A stretch of 64,000 nt of DNA, from assembly GCA_964057225.1 (NCBI GenBank), contig OZ059894.1, forward strand, positions 1,736,001 through 1,800,000, given 5' to 3'. Numbering within the stretch: position 1 is the first letter of the stretch; every line of letters starts with the position of its first letter. A program made the position numbers and the translations under genes. A model generated the notes under the pieces. It made no database searches and was not told the DNA's origin. It saw only the letters and a program-made list of their open reading frames with translations. The stretch comes from Auanema rhodensis. Lineage: Eukaryota; Nematoda; Chromadorea; Rhabditida; Rhabditidae. Below are positions 10,882 through 24,923 of the stretch, one piece after another.

Positions 10882-12987
10882 GCATTAGTGTATGTTGAGT
10901 TTCCATGTACACTCAACATAGCTTCCAAAAACATTTTGACAAAAATTTTTTCGAAAAATTTCAGAATAATTTAGCAAAAAGTAGATGTTTTTAGATTCCT
11001 TTTTTCAAGGCAAAGACGATGGACAATGTTATTCAACGAAAAAATTAATTCTTCAGGGTGAAAATCGAGGATATAAGTGTGAACTTATATCAGTTGATAT
11101 CTCGGTGCATTTTTAAGCTAGCGCAAATCTGATAACACAGATCGACGCAGCTTGAAATTCCGCATCGAATGCACTATACTACTTTGAGAAACGCTTAATA
11201 CAAAAATTAGTTATGATCGTTTGAAAAATGATGCATTAGTGTATGTTGAGTTTCCATGTACACTCAACATAGCTTCCAAAAACATTTTGACAAAAATTTT
11301 TTCGAAAAATTTCAAAATAATTTAGCAAAAAGTAGATGTTTTTAGATTCCTTTTTTCAAGGCAAAGACGATGGACAATGTTATTCAACGAAAAAATTAAT
11401 TCTTCAGGGAGAAAATCGAGGATATAAGTGTTAACTTATATCAGTTGATATCTCGGTGCATTTTTAAGCTAGCGCAAATCTGATAACACAGATCGACGCA
11501 GCTTGAAAATCCGCATCGAATGCACTATACTACATTGAGGAACGCTTAATACAAAAATTAGTTATGATCGTTTGAAAAATGATGCATTAGTGTATGTTGA
11601 GTTTCCATGTACACTCAACATAGCTTCCAAAAACATTTTGACAAAAATTTTTTCGAAAAATTTCAGAATAATTTAGCAAAAAGTAGATGTTTTTAGATTC
11701 CTTTTTTCAAGGCAAAGACGATGGACAATGTTATTCAACGAAAAAATTAATTCTTCAGGGTGAAAATCGAGGATATAAGTGTGAACTTATATCAGTTGAT
11801 ATCTCGGTGCATTTTTAAGCTAGCGCAAATCTGATAACACAGATCGACGCAGCTTGAAATTCCGCATCGAATGCACTATACTACTTTGAGAAACGCTTAA
11901 TACAAAAATTAGTTATGATCGTTTGAAAAATGATGCATTAGTGTATGTTGAGTTTCCATGTACACTCAACATAGCTTCCAAAAACATTTTGACAAAAATT
12001 TTTTCGAAAAATTTCAAAATAATTTAGCAAAAAGTAGATGTTTTTAGATTCCTTTTTTCAAGGCAAAGACGATGGACAATGTTATTCAACGAAAAAATTA
12101 ATTCTTCAGGGTGAAAATCGAGGATATAAGTGTGAACTTATATCAGTTGATATCTCGGTGCATTTTTAAGCTAGCGCAAATCTGATAACACAGATCGACG
12201 CAGCTTAAAAATCCGCATCGAATGCACTATACTACATTGAGGAACGCTTAATACAAAAATTAGTTATGATCGTTTGAAAAATGATGCATTAGTGTATGTT
12301 GAGTTTCCATGTACACTCAACATTGCTTCCAAAAACATTTTGACAAAAATTTTTTCGAAAATTTTCAAAATAATTTAGCAAAAAGTAGATGTTTTTAGAT
12401 TCCTTTTTTCAAGGCAAAGACGATGGACAATGTTATTCAACGAAAAAATTAATTCTTCAGGGTGAAAATCGAGGATATAAGTGTGAACTTATATCAGTTG
12501 ATATCTCGGTGCATTTTTAAGCTAGCGCAAATCTGATAACACAGATCGACGCAGCTTAAAAATCCGCATCGAATGCACTATACTACATTGAGGAACGCTT
12601 AATACAAAAATTAGTTATGATCGTTTGAAAAATGATGCATTAGTGTATGTTGAGTTTCCATGTACACTCAACATTGCTTCCAAAAACATTTTGACAAAAA
12701 TTTTTTCGAAAAATTTCAAAATAATTTAGCAGAAAGTAGATGTTTTTAGATTCCTTTTTTCAAGGCAAAGACGATGGACAATGTTATTCAACGAAAAAAT
12801 TAATTCTTCAGGGAGAAAATCGAGGATATAAGTGTTAACTTATATCAGTTGATATCTCGGTGCATTTTTAAGCTAGCGCAAATCTGATAACACAGATCGA
12901 CGCAGCTTGAAAATCCGCATCGAATGCACTATACTACATTGAGGAACGCTTAATACAAAAATTAGTTATGATCGTTTGAAAAATGAT
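10882..12987. repeat. 6-mer HOR, copy 1 (M32-M37)
   Basis: Pattern A-B-A-C-D-E, 2106 bp. Type A (M32, M34) is A39/G83/G273 with T277 (CTTGAAATTCC) and the T302/A308 end. Type B (M33) is A39/A178/T200/G273. C (M35) is A39/A83/A273. D (M36) is T39 with A77 to T and A96. E (M37) equals M23 of the preceding 4-mer. Types A and B are the ones amplified in the next block. T277 faces T229 in the composite stem and breaks one pair. Confidence 0.88.
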
Positions 12988-14742
12988 GCATTAGTGTATG
13001 TTGAGTTTCCATGTACACTCAACATAGCTTCCAAAAACATTTTGACAAAAATTTTTTCGAAAAATTTCAGAATAATTTAGCAAAAAGTAGATGTTTTTAG
13101 ATTCCTTTTTTCAAGGCAAAGACGATGGACAATGTTATTCAACGAAAAAATTAATTCTTCAGGGTGAAAATCGAGGATATAAGTGTGAACTTATATCAGT
13201 TGATATCTCGGTGCATTTTTAAGCTAGCGCAAATCTGATAACACAGATCGACGCAGCTTGAAATTCCGCATCGAATGCACTATACTACTTTGAGAAACGC
13301 TTAATACAAAAATTAGTTATGATCGTTTGAAAAATGATGCATTAGTGTATGTTGAGTTTCCATGTACACTCAACATAGCTTCCAAAAACATTTTGACAAA
13401 AATTTTTTCGAAAAATTTCAAAATAATTTAGCAAAAAGTAGATGTTTTTAGATTCCTTTTTTCAAGGCAAAGACGATGGACAATGTTATTCAACGAAAAA
13501 ATTAATTCTTCAGGGAGAAAATCGAGGATATAAGTGTTAACTTATATCAGTTGATATCTCGGTGCATTTTTAAGCTAGCGCAAATCTGATAACACAGATC
13601 GACGCAGCTTGAAAATCCGCATCGAATGCACTATACTACATTGAGGAACGCTTAATACAAAAATTAGTTATGATCGTTTGAAAAATGATGCATTAGTGTA
13701 TGTTGAGTTTCCATGTACACTCAACATAGCTTCCAAAAACATTTTGACAAAAATTTTTTCGAAAAATTTCAGAATAATTTAGCAAAAAGTAGATGTTTTT
13801 AGATTCCTTTTTTCAAGGCAAAGACGATGGACAATGTTATTCAACGAAAAAATTAATTCTTCAGGGTGAAAATCGAGGATATAAGTGTGAACTTATATCA
13901 GTTGATATCTCGGTGCATTTTTAAGCTAGCGCAAATCTGATAACACAGATCGACGCAGCTTGAAATTCCGCATCGAATGCACTATACTACTTTGAGAAAC
14001 GCTTAATACAAAAATTAGTTATGATCGTTTGAAAAATGATGCATTAGTGTATGTTGAGTTTCCATGTACACTCAACATAGCTTCCAAAAACATTTTGACA
14101 AAAATTTTTTCGAAAAATTTCAAAATAATTTAGCAAAAAGTAGATGTTTTTAGATTCCTTTTTTCAAGGCAAAGACGATGGACAATGTTATTCAACGAAA
14201 AAATTAATTCTTCAGGGTGAAAATCGAGGATATAAGTGTGAACTTATATCAGTTGATATCTCGGTGCATTTTTAAGCTAGCGCAAATCTGATAACACAGA
14301 TCGACGCAGCTTAAAAATCCGCATCGAATGCACTATACTACATTGAGGAACGCTTAATACAAAAATTAGTTATGATCGTTTGAAAAATGATGCATTAGTG
14401 TATGTTGAGTTTCCATGTACACTCAACATTGCTTCCAAAAACATTTTGACAAAAATTTTTTCGAAAATTTTCAAAATAATTTAGCAGAAAGTAGATGTTT
14501 TTAGATTCCTTTTTTCAAGGCAAAGACGATGGACAATGTTATTCAACGAAAAAATTAATTCTTCAGGGTGAAAATCGAGGATATAAGTGTGAACTTATAT
14601 CAGTTGATATCTCGGTGCATTTTTAAGCTAGCGCAAATCTGATAACACAGATCGACGCAGCTTAAAAATCCGCATCGAATGCACTATACTACATTGAGGA
14701 ACGCTTAATACAAAAATTAGTTATGATCGTTTGAAAAATGAT
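12988..14742. repeat. 6-mer HOR, truncated copy 2 (M38-M42)
   Basis: Follows A-B-A-C-D and then stops. The E monomer is missing, and M42 differs from M36 by G96, a base that E carries. M42 may therefore be a D/E hybrid at the deletion joint. Alternatively, G96 is the older D state, because M59, M60, M62 and M67 also combine T77 with G96. Confidence 0.8.
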
Positions 14743-16497
14743 GCATTAGTGTATGTTGAGTTTCCATGTACACTCAACATAGCTTCCAAAAACATTTTGA
14801 CAAAAATTTTTTCGAAAAATTTCAGAATAATTTAGCAAAAAGTAGATGTTTTTAGATTCCTTTTTTCAAGGCAAAGACGATGGACAATGTTATTCAACGA
14901 AAAAATTAATTCTTCAGGGTGAAAATCGAGGATATAAGTGTGAACTTATATCAGTTGATATCTCGGTGCATTTTTAAGCTAGCGCAAATCTGATAACACA
15001 GATCGACGCAGCTTGAAATTCCGCATCGAATGCACTATACTACTTTGAGAAACGCTTAATACAAAAATTAGTTATGATCGTTTGAAAAATGATGCATTAG
15101 TGTATGTTGAGTTTCCATGTACACTCAACATAGCTTCCAAAAACATTTTGACAAAAATTTTTTCGAAAAATTTCAAAATAATTTAGCAAAAAGTAGATGT
15201 TTTTAGATTCCTTTTTTCAAGGCAAAGACGATGGACAATGTTATTCAACGAAAAAATTAATTCTTCAGGGAGAAAATCGAGGATATAAGTGTTAACTTAT
15301 ATCAGTTGATATCTCGGTGCATTTTTAAGCTAGCGCAAATCTGATAACACAGATCGACGCAGCTTGAAAATCCGCATCGAATGCACTATACTACATTGAG
15401 GAACGCTTAATACAAAAATTAGTTATGATCGTTTGAAAAATGATGCATTAGTGTATGTTGAGTTTCCATGTACACTCAACATAGCTTCCAAAAACATTTT
15501 GACAAAAATTTTTTCGAAAAATTTCAGAATAATTTAGCAAAAAGTAGATGTTTTTAGATTCCTTTTTTCAAGGCAAAGACGATGGACAATGTTATTCAAC
15601 GAAAAAATTAATTCTTCAGGGTGAAAATCGAGGATATAAGTGTGAACTTATATCAGTTGATATCTCGGTGCATTTTTAAGCTAGCGCAAATCTGATAACA
15701 CAGATCGACGCAGCTTGAAATTCCGCATCGAATGCACTATACTACTTTGAGAAACGCTTAATACAAAAATTAGTTATGATCGTTTGAAAAATGATGCATT
15801 AGTGTATGTTGAGTTTCCATGTACACTCAACATAGCTTCCAAAAACATTTTGACAAAAATTTTTTCGAAAAATTTCAAAATAATTTAGCAAAAAGTAGAT
15901 GTTTTTAGATTCCTTTTTTCAAGGCAAAGACGATGGACAATGTTATTCAACGAAAAAATTAATTCTTCAGGGAGAAAATCGAGGATATAAGTGTTAACTT
16001 ATATCAGTTGATATCTCGGTGCATTTTTAAGCTAGCGCAAATCTGATAACACAGATCGACGCAGCTTGAAAATCCGCATCGAATGCACTATACTACATTG
16101 AGGAACGCTTAATACAAAAATTAGTTATGATCGTTTGAAAAATGATGCATTAGTGTATGTTGAGTTTCCATGTACACTCAACATAGCTTCCAAAAACATT
16201 TTGACAAAAATTTTTTCGAAAAATTTCAGAATAATTTAGCAAAAAGTAGATGTTTTTAGATTCCTTTTTTCAAGGCAAAGACGATGGACAATGTTATTCA
16301 ACGAAAAAATTAATTCTTCAGGGTGAAAATCGAGGATATAAGTGTGAACTTATATCAGTTGATATCTCGGTGCATTTTTAAGCTAGCGCAAATCTGATAA
16401 CACAGATCGACGCAGCTTGAAATTCCGCATCGAATGCACTATACTACTTTGAGAAACGCTTAATACAAAAATTAGTTATGATCGTTTGAAAAATGAT
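14743..16497. repeat. ABABA 5-mer HOR, copy 1 (M43-M47)
   Basis: Five monomers, 1755 bp, built only from types A (G83, T277, T302/A308) and B (A178, T200) in the order A-B-A-B-A. Because it starts and ends with A, consecutive units meet as A-A (M47-M48), which defines the 5-mer boundary. No base differences between like monomers were noticed at the diagnostic sites, so the amplification looks recent. Confidence 0.92.
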
Positions 16498-18252
16498 GCA
16501 TTAGTGTATGTTGAGTTTCCATGTACACTCAACATAGCTTCCAAAAACATTTTGACAAAAATTTTTTCGAAAAATTTCAGAATAATTTAGCAAAAAGTAG
16601 ATGTTTTTAGATTCCTTTTTTCAAGGCAAAGACGATGGACAATGTTATTCAACGAAAAAATTAATTCTTCAGGGTGAAAATCGAGGATATAAGTGTGAAC
16701 TTATATCAGTTGATATCTCGGTGCATTTTTAAGCTAGCGCAAATCTGATAACACAGATCGACGCAGCTTGAAATTCCGCATCGAATGCACTATACTACTT
16801 TGAGAAACGCTTAATACAAAAATTAGTTATGATCGTTTGAAAAATGATGCATTAGTGTATGTTGAGTTTCCATGTACACTCAACATAGCTTCCAAAAACA
16901 TTTTGACAAAAATTTTTTCGAAAAATTTCAAAATAATTTAGCAAAAAGTAGATGTTTTTAGATTCCTTTTTTCAAGGCAAAGACGATGGACAATGTTATT
17001 CAACGAAAAAATTAATTCTTCAGGGAGAAAATCGAGGATATAAGTGTTAACTTATATCAGTTGATATCTCGGTGCATTTTTAAGCTAGCGCAAATCTGAT
17101 AACACAGATCGACGCAGCTTGAAAATCCGCATCGAATGCACTATACTACATTGAGGAACGCTTAATACAAAAATTAGTTATGATCGTTTGAAAAATGATG
17201 CATTAGTGTATGTTGAGTTTCCATGTACACTCAACATAGCTTCCAAAAACATTTTGACAAAAATTTTTTCGAAAAATTTCAGAATAATTTAGCAAAAAGT
17301 AGATGTTTTTAGATTCCTTTTTTCAAGGCAAAGACGATGGACAATGTTATTCAACGAAAAAATTAATTCTTCAGGGTGAAAATCGAGGATATAAGTGTGA
17401 ACTTATATCAGTTGATATCTCGGTGCATTTTTAAGCTAGCGCAAATCTGATAACACAGATCGACGCAGCTTGAAATTCCGCATCGAATGCACTATACTAC
17501 TTTGAGAAACGCTTAATACAAAAATTAGTTATGATCGTTTGAAAAATGATGCATTAGTGTATGTTGAGTTTCCATGTACACTCAACATAGCTTCCAAAAA
17601 CATTTTGACAAAAATTTTTTCGAAAAATTTCAAAATAATTTAGCAAAAAGTAGATGTTTTTAGATTCCTTTTTTCAAGGCAAAGACGATGGACAATGTTA
17701 TTCAACGAAAAAATTAATTCTTCAGGGAGAAAATCGAGGATATAAGTGTTAACTTATATCAGTTGATATCTCGGTGCATTTTTAAGCTAGCGCAAATCTG
17801 ATAACACAGATCGACGCAGCTTGAAAATCCGCATCGAATGCACTATACTACATTGAGGAACGCTTAATACAAAAATTAGTTATGATCGTTTGAAAAATGA
17901 TGCATTAGTGTATGTTGAGTTTCCATGTACACTCAACATAGCTTCCAAAAACATTTTGACAAAAATTTTTTCGAAAAATTTCAGAATAATTTAGCAAAAA
18001 GTAGATGTTTTTAGATTCCTTTTTTCAAGGCAAAGACGATGGACAATGTTATTCAACGAAAAAATTAATTCTTCAGGGTGAAAATCGAGGATATAAGTGT
18101 GAACTTATATCAGTTGATATCTCGGTGCATTTTTAAGCTAGCGCAAATCTGATAACACAGATCGACGCAGCTTGAAATTCCGCATCGAATGCACTATACT
18201 ACTTTGAGAAACGCTTAATACAAAAATTAGTTATGATCGTTTGAAAAATGAT
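16498..18252. repeat. ABABA 5-mer HOR, copy 2 (M48-M52)
   Basis: Second copy of the A-B-A-B-A unit. An A-A junction sits on each side, at 16498 and 18253. The barcode is the same as in copy 1. Confidence 0.92.
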
Positions 18253-20007
18253 GCATTAGTGTATGTTGAGTTTCCATGTACACTCAACATAGCTTCCAAA
18301 AACATTTTGACAAAAATTTTTTCGAAAAATTTCAGAATAATTTAGCAAAAAGTAGATGTTTTTAGATTCCTTTTTTCAAGGCAAAGACGATGGACAATGT
18401 TATTCAACGAAAAAATTAATTCTTCAGGGTGAAAATCGAGGATATAAGTGTGAACTTATATCAGTTGATATCTCGGTGCATTTTTAAGCTAGCGCAAATC
18501 TGATAACACAGATCGACGCAGCTTGAAATTCCGCATCGAATGCACTATACTACTTTGAGAAACGCTTAATACAAAAATTAGTTATGATCGTTTGAAAAAT
18601 GATGCATTAGTGTATGTTGAGTTTCCATGTACACTCAACATAGCTTCCAAAAACATTTTGACAAAAATTTTTTCGAAAAATTTCAAAATAATTTAGCAAA
18701 AAGTAGATGTTTTTAGATTCCTTTTTTCAAGGCAAAGACGATGGACAATGTTATTCAACGAAAAAATTAATTCTTCAGGGAGAAAATCGAGGATATAAGT
18801 GTTAACTTATATCAGTTGATATCTCGGTGCATTTTTAAGCTAGCGCAAATCTGATAACACAGATCGACGCAGCTTGAAAATCCGCATCGAATGCACTATA
18901 CTACATTGAGGAACGCTTAATACAAAAATTAGTTATGATCGTTTGAAAAATGATGCATTAGTGTATGTTGAGTTTCCATGTACACTCAACATAGCTTCCA
19001 AAAACATTTTGACAAAAATTTTTTCGAAAAATTTCAGAATAATTTAGCAAAAAGTAGATGTTTTTAGATTCCTTTTTTCAAGGCAAAGACGATGGACAAT
19101 GTTATTCAACGAAAAAATTAATTCTTCAGGGTGAAAATCGAGGATATAAGTGTGAACTTATATCAGTTGATATCTCGGTGCATTTTTAAGCTAGCGCAAA
19201 TCTGATAACACAGATCGACGCAGCTTGAAATTCCGCATCGAATGCACTATACTACTTTGAGAAACGCTTAATACAAAAATTAGTTATGATCGTTTGAAAA
19301 ATGATGCATTAGTGTATGTTGAGTTTCCATGTACACTCAACATAGCTTCCAAAAACATTTTGACAAAAATTTTTTCGAAAAATTTCAAAATAATTTAGCA
19401 AAAAGTAGATGTTTTTAGATTCCTTTTTTCAAGGCAAAGACGATGGACAATGTTATTCAACGAAAAAATTAATTCTTCAGGGAGAAAATCGAGGATATAA
19501 GTGTTAACTTATATCAGTTGATATCTCGGTGCATTTTTAAGCTAGCGCAAATCTGATAACACAGATCGACGCAGCTTGAAAATCCGCATCGAATGCACTA
19601 TACTACATTGAGGAACGCTTAATACAAAAATTAGTTATGATCGTTTGAAAAATGATGCATTAGTGTATGTTGAGTTTCCATGTACACTCAACATAGCTTC
19701 CAAAAACATTTTGACAAAAATTTTTTCGAAAAATTTCAGAATAATTTAGCAAAAAGTAGATGTTTTTAGATTCCTTTTTTCAAGGCAAAGACGATGGACA
19801 ATGTTATTCAACGAAAAAATTAATTCTTCAGGGTGAAAATCGAGGATATAAGTGTGAACTTATATCAGTTGATATCTCGGTGCATTTTTAAGCTAGCGCA
19901 AATCTGATAACACAGATCGACGCAGCTTGAAATTCCGCATCGAATGCACTATACTACTTTGAGAAACGCTTAATACAAAAATTAGTTATGATCGTTTGAA
20001 AAATGAT
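18253..20007. repeat. ABABA 5-mer HOR, copy 3 (M53-M57)
   Basis: Third copy of the A-B-A-B-A unit. It ends at M57, after which M58 has the C barcode (A39/A83/A273). An A-to-C step also occurs inside the 6-mer (M34-M35), so the 5-mer block was expanded within a 6-mer-like register. Confidence 0.92.
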
Positions 20008-21060
20008 GCATTAGTGTATGTTGAGTTTCCATGTACACTCAACATAGCTTCCAAAAACATTTTGACAAAAATTTTTTCGAAAAATTTCAAAATAATTTAG
20101 CAAAAAGTAGATGTTTTTAGATTCCTTTTTTCAAGGCAAAGACGATGGACAATGTTATTCAACGAAAAAATTAATTCTTCAGGGTGAAAATCGAGGATAT
20201 AAGTGTGAACTTATATCAGTTGATATCTCGGTGCATTTTTAAGCTAGCGCAAATCTGATAACACAGATCGACGCAGCTTAAAAATCCGCATCGAATGCAC
20301 TATACTACATTGAGGAACGCTTAATACAAAAATTAGTTATGATCGTTTGAAAAATGATGCATTAGTGTATGTTGAGTTTCCATGTACACTCAACATTGCT
20401 TCCAAAAACATTTTGACAAAAATTTTTTCGAAAATTTTCAAAATAATTTAGCAGAAAGTAGATGTTTTTAGATTCCTTTTTTCAAGGCAAAGACGATGGA
20501 CAATGTTATTCAACGAAAAAATTAATTCTTCAGGGTGAAAATCGAGGATATAAGTGTGAACTTATATCAGTTGATATCTCGGTGCATTTTTAAGCTAGCG
20601 CAAATCTGATAACACAGATCGACGCAGCTTAAAAATCCGCATCGAATGCACTATACTACATTGAGGAACGCTTAATACAAAAATTAGTTATGATCGTTTG
20701 AAAAATGATGCATTAGTGTATGTTGAGTTTCCATGTACACTCAACATTGCTTCCAAAAACATTTTGACAAAAATTTTTTCGAAAATTTTCAAAATAATTT
20801 AGCAGAAAGTAGATGTTTTTAGATTCCTTTTTTCAAGGCAAAGACGATGGACAATGTTATTCAACGAAAAAATTAATTCTTCAGGGTGAAAATCGAGGAT
20901 ATAAGTGTGAACTTATATCAGTTGATATCTCGGTGCATTTTTAAGCTAGCGCAAATCTGATAACACAGATCGACGCAGCTTAAAAATCCGCATCGAATGC
21001 ACTATACTACATTGAGGAACGCTTAATACAAAAATTAGTTATGATCGTTTGAAAAATGAT
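20008..21060. repeat. Linker monomers M58-M60
   Basis: M58 is type C. M59 and M60 are near-identical neighbours of type D (T39, T77, G96, A273), a local monomer duplication with 351-bp spacing. They connect the ABABA block to the next 5-mer. Confidence 0.85.
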
Positions 21061-22815
21061 GCATTAGTGTATGTTGAGTTTCCATGTACACTCAACATTG
21101 CTTCCAAAAACATTTTGACAAAAATTTTTTCGAAAAATTTCAGAATAATTTAGCAAAAAGTAGATGTTTTTAGATTCCTTTTTTCAAGGCAAAGACGATG
21201 GACAATGTTATTCAACGAAAAAATTAATTCTTCAGGGTGAAAATCGAGGATATAAGTGTGAACTTATATCAGTTGATATCTCGGTGCATTTTTAAGCTAG
21301 CGCAAATCTGATAACACAGATCGACGCAGCTTAAAAATCCGCATCGAATGTACTATACTTCATTGAGGAACGCTTAATACAAAAATTAGTTATGATCGTT
21401 TGAAAAATGATGCATTAGTGTATGTTGAGTTTCCATGTACACTCAACATTGCTTCCAAAAACATTTTGACAAAAATTTTTTCGAAAATTTTCAAAATAAT
21501 TTAGCAGAAAGTAGATGTTTTTAGATTCCTTTTTTCAAGGCAAAGACGATGGACAATGTTATTCAACGAAAAAATTAATTCTTCAGGGTGAAAATCGAGG
21601 ATATAAGTGTTAACTTATATCAGTTGATATCTCGGTGCATTTTTAAGCTAGCGCAAATCTGATAACACAGATCGACGCAGCTTGAAAATCCGCATCGAAT
21701 GCACTATACTACATTGAGGAACGCTTAATACAAAAATTAGTTATGATCGTTTGAAAAATGATGCATTAGTGTATGTTGAGTTTCCATGTACACTCAACAT
21801 AGCTTCCAAAAACATTTTGACAAAAATTTTTTCGAAAAATTTCAGAATAATTTAGCAAAAAGTAGATGTTTTTAGATTCCTTTTTTCAAGGCAAAGACGA
21901 TGGACAATGTTATTCAACGAAAAAATTAATTCTTCAGGGTGAAAATCGAGGATATAAGTGTGAACTTATATCAGTTGATATCTCGGTGCATTTTTAAGCT
22001 AGCGCAAATCTGATAACACAGATCGACGCAGCTTAAAAATCCGCATCGAATGCACTATACTTCATTGAGGAACGCTTAATACAAAAGTTAGTTATGATCG
22101 TTTGAAAAATGATGCATTAGTGTATGTTGAGTTTCCATGTACACTCAACATAGCTTCCAAAAACATTTTGACAAAAATTTTTTCGAAAAATTTCAAAATA
22201 ATTTAGCAAAAAGTAGATGTTTTTAGATTCCGTTTTTCAAGGCAAAGACGATGGACAATGTTATTCAACGAAAAAATTAATTCTTCAGGGTGAAAATCGA
22301 GGATATAAGTGTGAACTTATATCAGTTGATATCTCGGTGCATTTTTAAGCTAGCGCAAATCTGATAACACAGATCGACGCAGCTTAAAAATCCGCATCGA
22401 ATGCACTATACTACATTGAGGAACGCTTAATACAAAAATTAGTTATGATCGTTTGAAAAATGATGCATTAGTGTATGTTGAGTTTCCATGTACACTCAAC
22501 ATTGCTTCCAAAAACATTTTGACAAAAATTTTTTCGAAAAATTTCAAAATAATTTAGCAGAAAGTAGATGTTTTTAGATTCCTTTTTTCAAGGCAAAGAC
22601 GATGGACAATGTTATTCAACGAAAAAATTAATTCTTCAGGGAGAAAATCGAGGATATAAGTGTTAACTTATATCAGTTGATATCTCGGTGCATTTTTAAG
22701 CTAGCGCAAATCTGATAACACAGATCGACGCAGCTCAAAAATCCGCATCGAATGCACTATACTACATTGAGGAACGCTTAATACAAAAATTAGTTATGAT
22801 CGTTTGAAAAATGAT
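21061..22815. repeat. Second 5-mer HOR, copy 1 (M61-M65)
   Basis: M61 is T39/G83/A273/T300, M62 is T39/T77/G96/T200/G273, M63 is A39/G83/A273/T300, M64 is A39/A83/A273 and M65 is T39/G96/A178/T200. Private changes: C291 to T in M61 (ATGTAC, about 21351), an A-to-G in the tail of M63 (about 22087), T to G in the p119-124 T run of M64 (about 22232), and T272 to C in M65 (about 22736), which breaks a pair of the composite stem. Confidence 0.87.
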
Positions 22816-24570
22816 GCATTAGTGTATGTTGAGTTTCCATGTACACTCAACATTGCTTCCAAAAACATTTTGACAAAAATTTTTTCGAAAAATTTCAGAA
22901 TAATTTAGCAAAAAGTAGATGTTTTTAGATTCCTTTTTTCAAGGCAAAGACGATGGACAATGTTATTCAACGAAAAAATTAATTCTTCAGGGTGAAAATC
23001 GAGGATATAAGTGTGAACTTATATCAGTTGATATCTCGGTGCATTTTTAAGCTAGCGCAAATCTGATAACACAGATCGACGCAGCTTAAAAATCCGCATC
23101 GAATGCACTATACTTCATTGAGGAACGCTTAATACAAAAATTAGTTATGATCGTTTGAAAAATGATGCATTAGTGTATGTTGAGTTTCCATGTACACTCA
23201 ACATTGCTTCCAAAAACATTTTGACAAAAATTTTTTCGAAAATTTTCAAAATAATTTAGCAGAAAGTAGATGTTTTTAGATTCCTTTTTTCAAGGCAAAG
23301 ACGATGGACAATGTTATTCAACGAAAAAATTAATTCTTCAGGGTGAAAATCGAGGATATAAGTGTTAACTTATATCAGTTGATATCTCGGTGCATTTTTA
23401 AGCTAGCGCAAATCTGATAACACAGATCGACGCAGCTTGAAAATCCGCATCGAATGCACTATACTACATTGAGGAACGCTTAATACAAAAATTAGTTATG
23501 ATCGTTTGAAAAATGATGCATTAGTGTATGTTGAGTTTCCATGTACACTCAACATAGCTTCCAAAAACATTTTGACAAAAATTTTTTCGAAAAATTTCAG
23601 AATAATTTAGCAAAAAGTAGATGTTTTTAGATTCCTTTTTTCAAGGCAAAGACGATGGACAATGTTATTCAACGAAAAAATTAATTCTTCAGGGTGAAAA
23701 TCGAGGATATAAGTGTGAACTTATATCAGTTGATATCTCGGTGCATTTTTAAGCTAGCGCAAATCTGATAACACAGATCGACGCAGCTTAAAAATCCGCA
23801 TCGAATGCACTATACTTCATTGAGGAACGCTTAATACAAAAATTAGTTATGATCGTTTGAAAAATGATGCATTAGTGTATGTTGAGTTTCCATGTACACT
23901 CAACATAGCTTCCAAAAACATTTTGACAAAAATTTTTTCGAAAAATTTCAAAATAATTTAGCAAAAAGTAGATGTTTTTAGATTCCTTTTTTCAAGGCAA
24001 AGACGATGGACAATGTTATTCAACGAAAAAATTAATTCTTCAGGGTGAAAATCGAGGATATAAGTGTGAACTTATATCAGTTGATATCTCGGTGCATTTT
24101 TAAGCTAGCGCAAATCTGATAACACAGATCGACGCAGCTTAAAAATCCGCATCGAATGCACTATACTACATTGAGGAACGCTTAATACAAAAATTAGTTA
24201 TGATCGTTTGAAAAATGATGCATTAGTGTATGTTGAGTTTCCATGTACACTCAACATTGCTTCCAAAAACATTTTGACAAAAATTTTTTCGAAAAATTTC
24301 AAAATAATTTAGCAAAAAGTAGATGTTTTTAGATTCCTTTTTTCAAGGCAAAGACGATGGACAATGTTATTCAACGAAAAAATTAATTCTTCAGGGTGAA
24401 AATCGAGGATATAAGTGTGAACTTATATCAGTTGATATCTCGGTGCATTTTTAAGCTAGCGCAAATCTGATAACACAGATCGACGCAGCTTGAAATTCCG
24501 CATCGAATGCACTATACTACTTTGAGAAACGCTTAATACAAAAATTAGTTATGATCGTTTGAAAAATGAT
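22816..24570. repeat. Second 5-mer HOR, copy 2 (M66-M70)
   Basis: M66 to M69 match M61 to M64 without the private changes of the first copy. The fifth position differs: M65 is G96/A178/T200, but M70 (24220-24570) is T39/A96/G200 with T277 and the T302/A308 end. M70 is the last monomer with the T277 mark and looks like a hybrid with a type-A 3' half. Confidence 0.85.
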
Positions 24571-24923
24571 GCATTAGTGTATGTTGAGTTTCCATGTACA
24601 CTCAACATAGCTTCCAAAAACATTTTGACAAAAATTTTTTCGAAAAATTTCAAAATAATTTAGCAAAAAGTAGATGTTTTTAGATTCCTTTTTTCAAGGC
24701 AAAGACGATGGACAATGTTATTCAACAAAAAAAAATTAATTCTTCAGGGTGAAAATCGAGGATATAAGTGTGAACTTATATCAGTTGATATCTCGGTGCA
24801 TTTTTAAGCTAGCGCAAATCTGATAACACAGATCGACGCAGCTTGAAAATCCGCATCGAATGCACTATACTACTTTGAGAAACGCTTAATACAAAAATTA
24901 GTTATGATCGTTTGAAAAATGAT
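24571..24923. repeat. Monomer M71, 353 bp (+2 bp)
   Basis: One of only two monomers of aberrant length. The normal CAACG followed by six A is replaced by CAAC followed by nine A at about 24727-24735, so G157 is lost and two bases are gained. The change lies in a homopolymer and may be a consensus error in the assembly. All downstream phases shift by +2. Confidence 0.93.
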
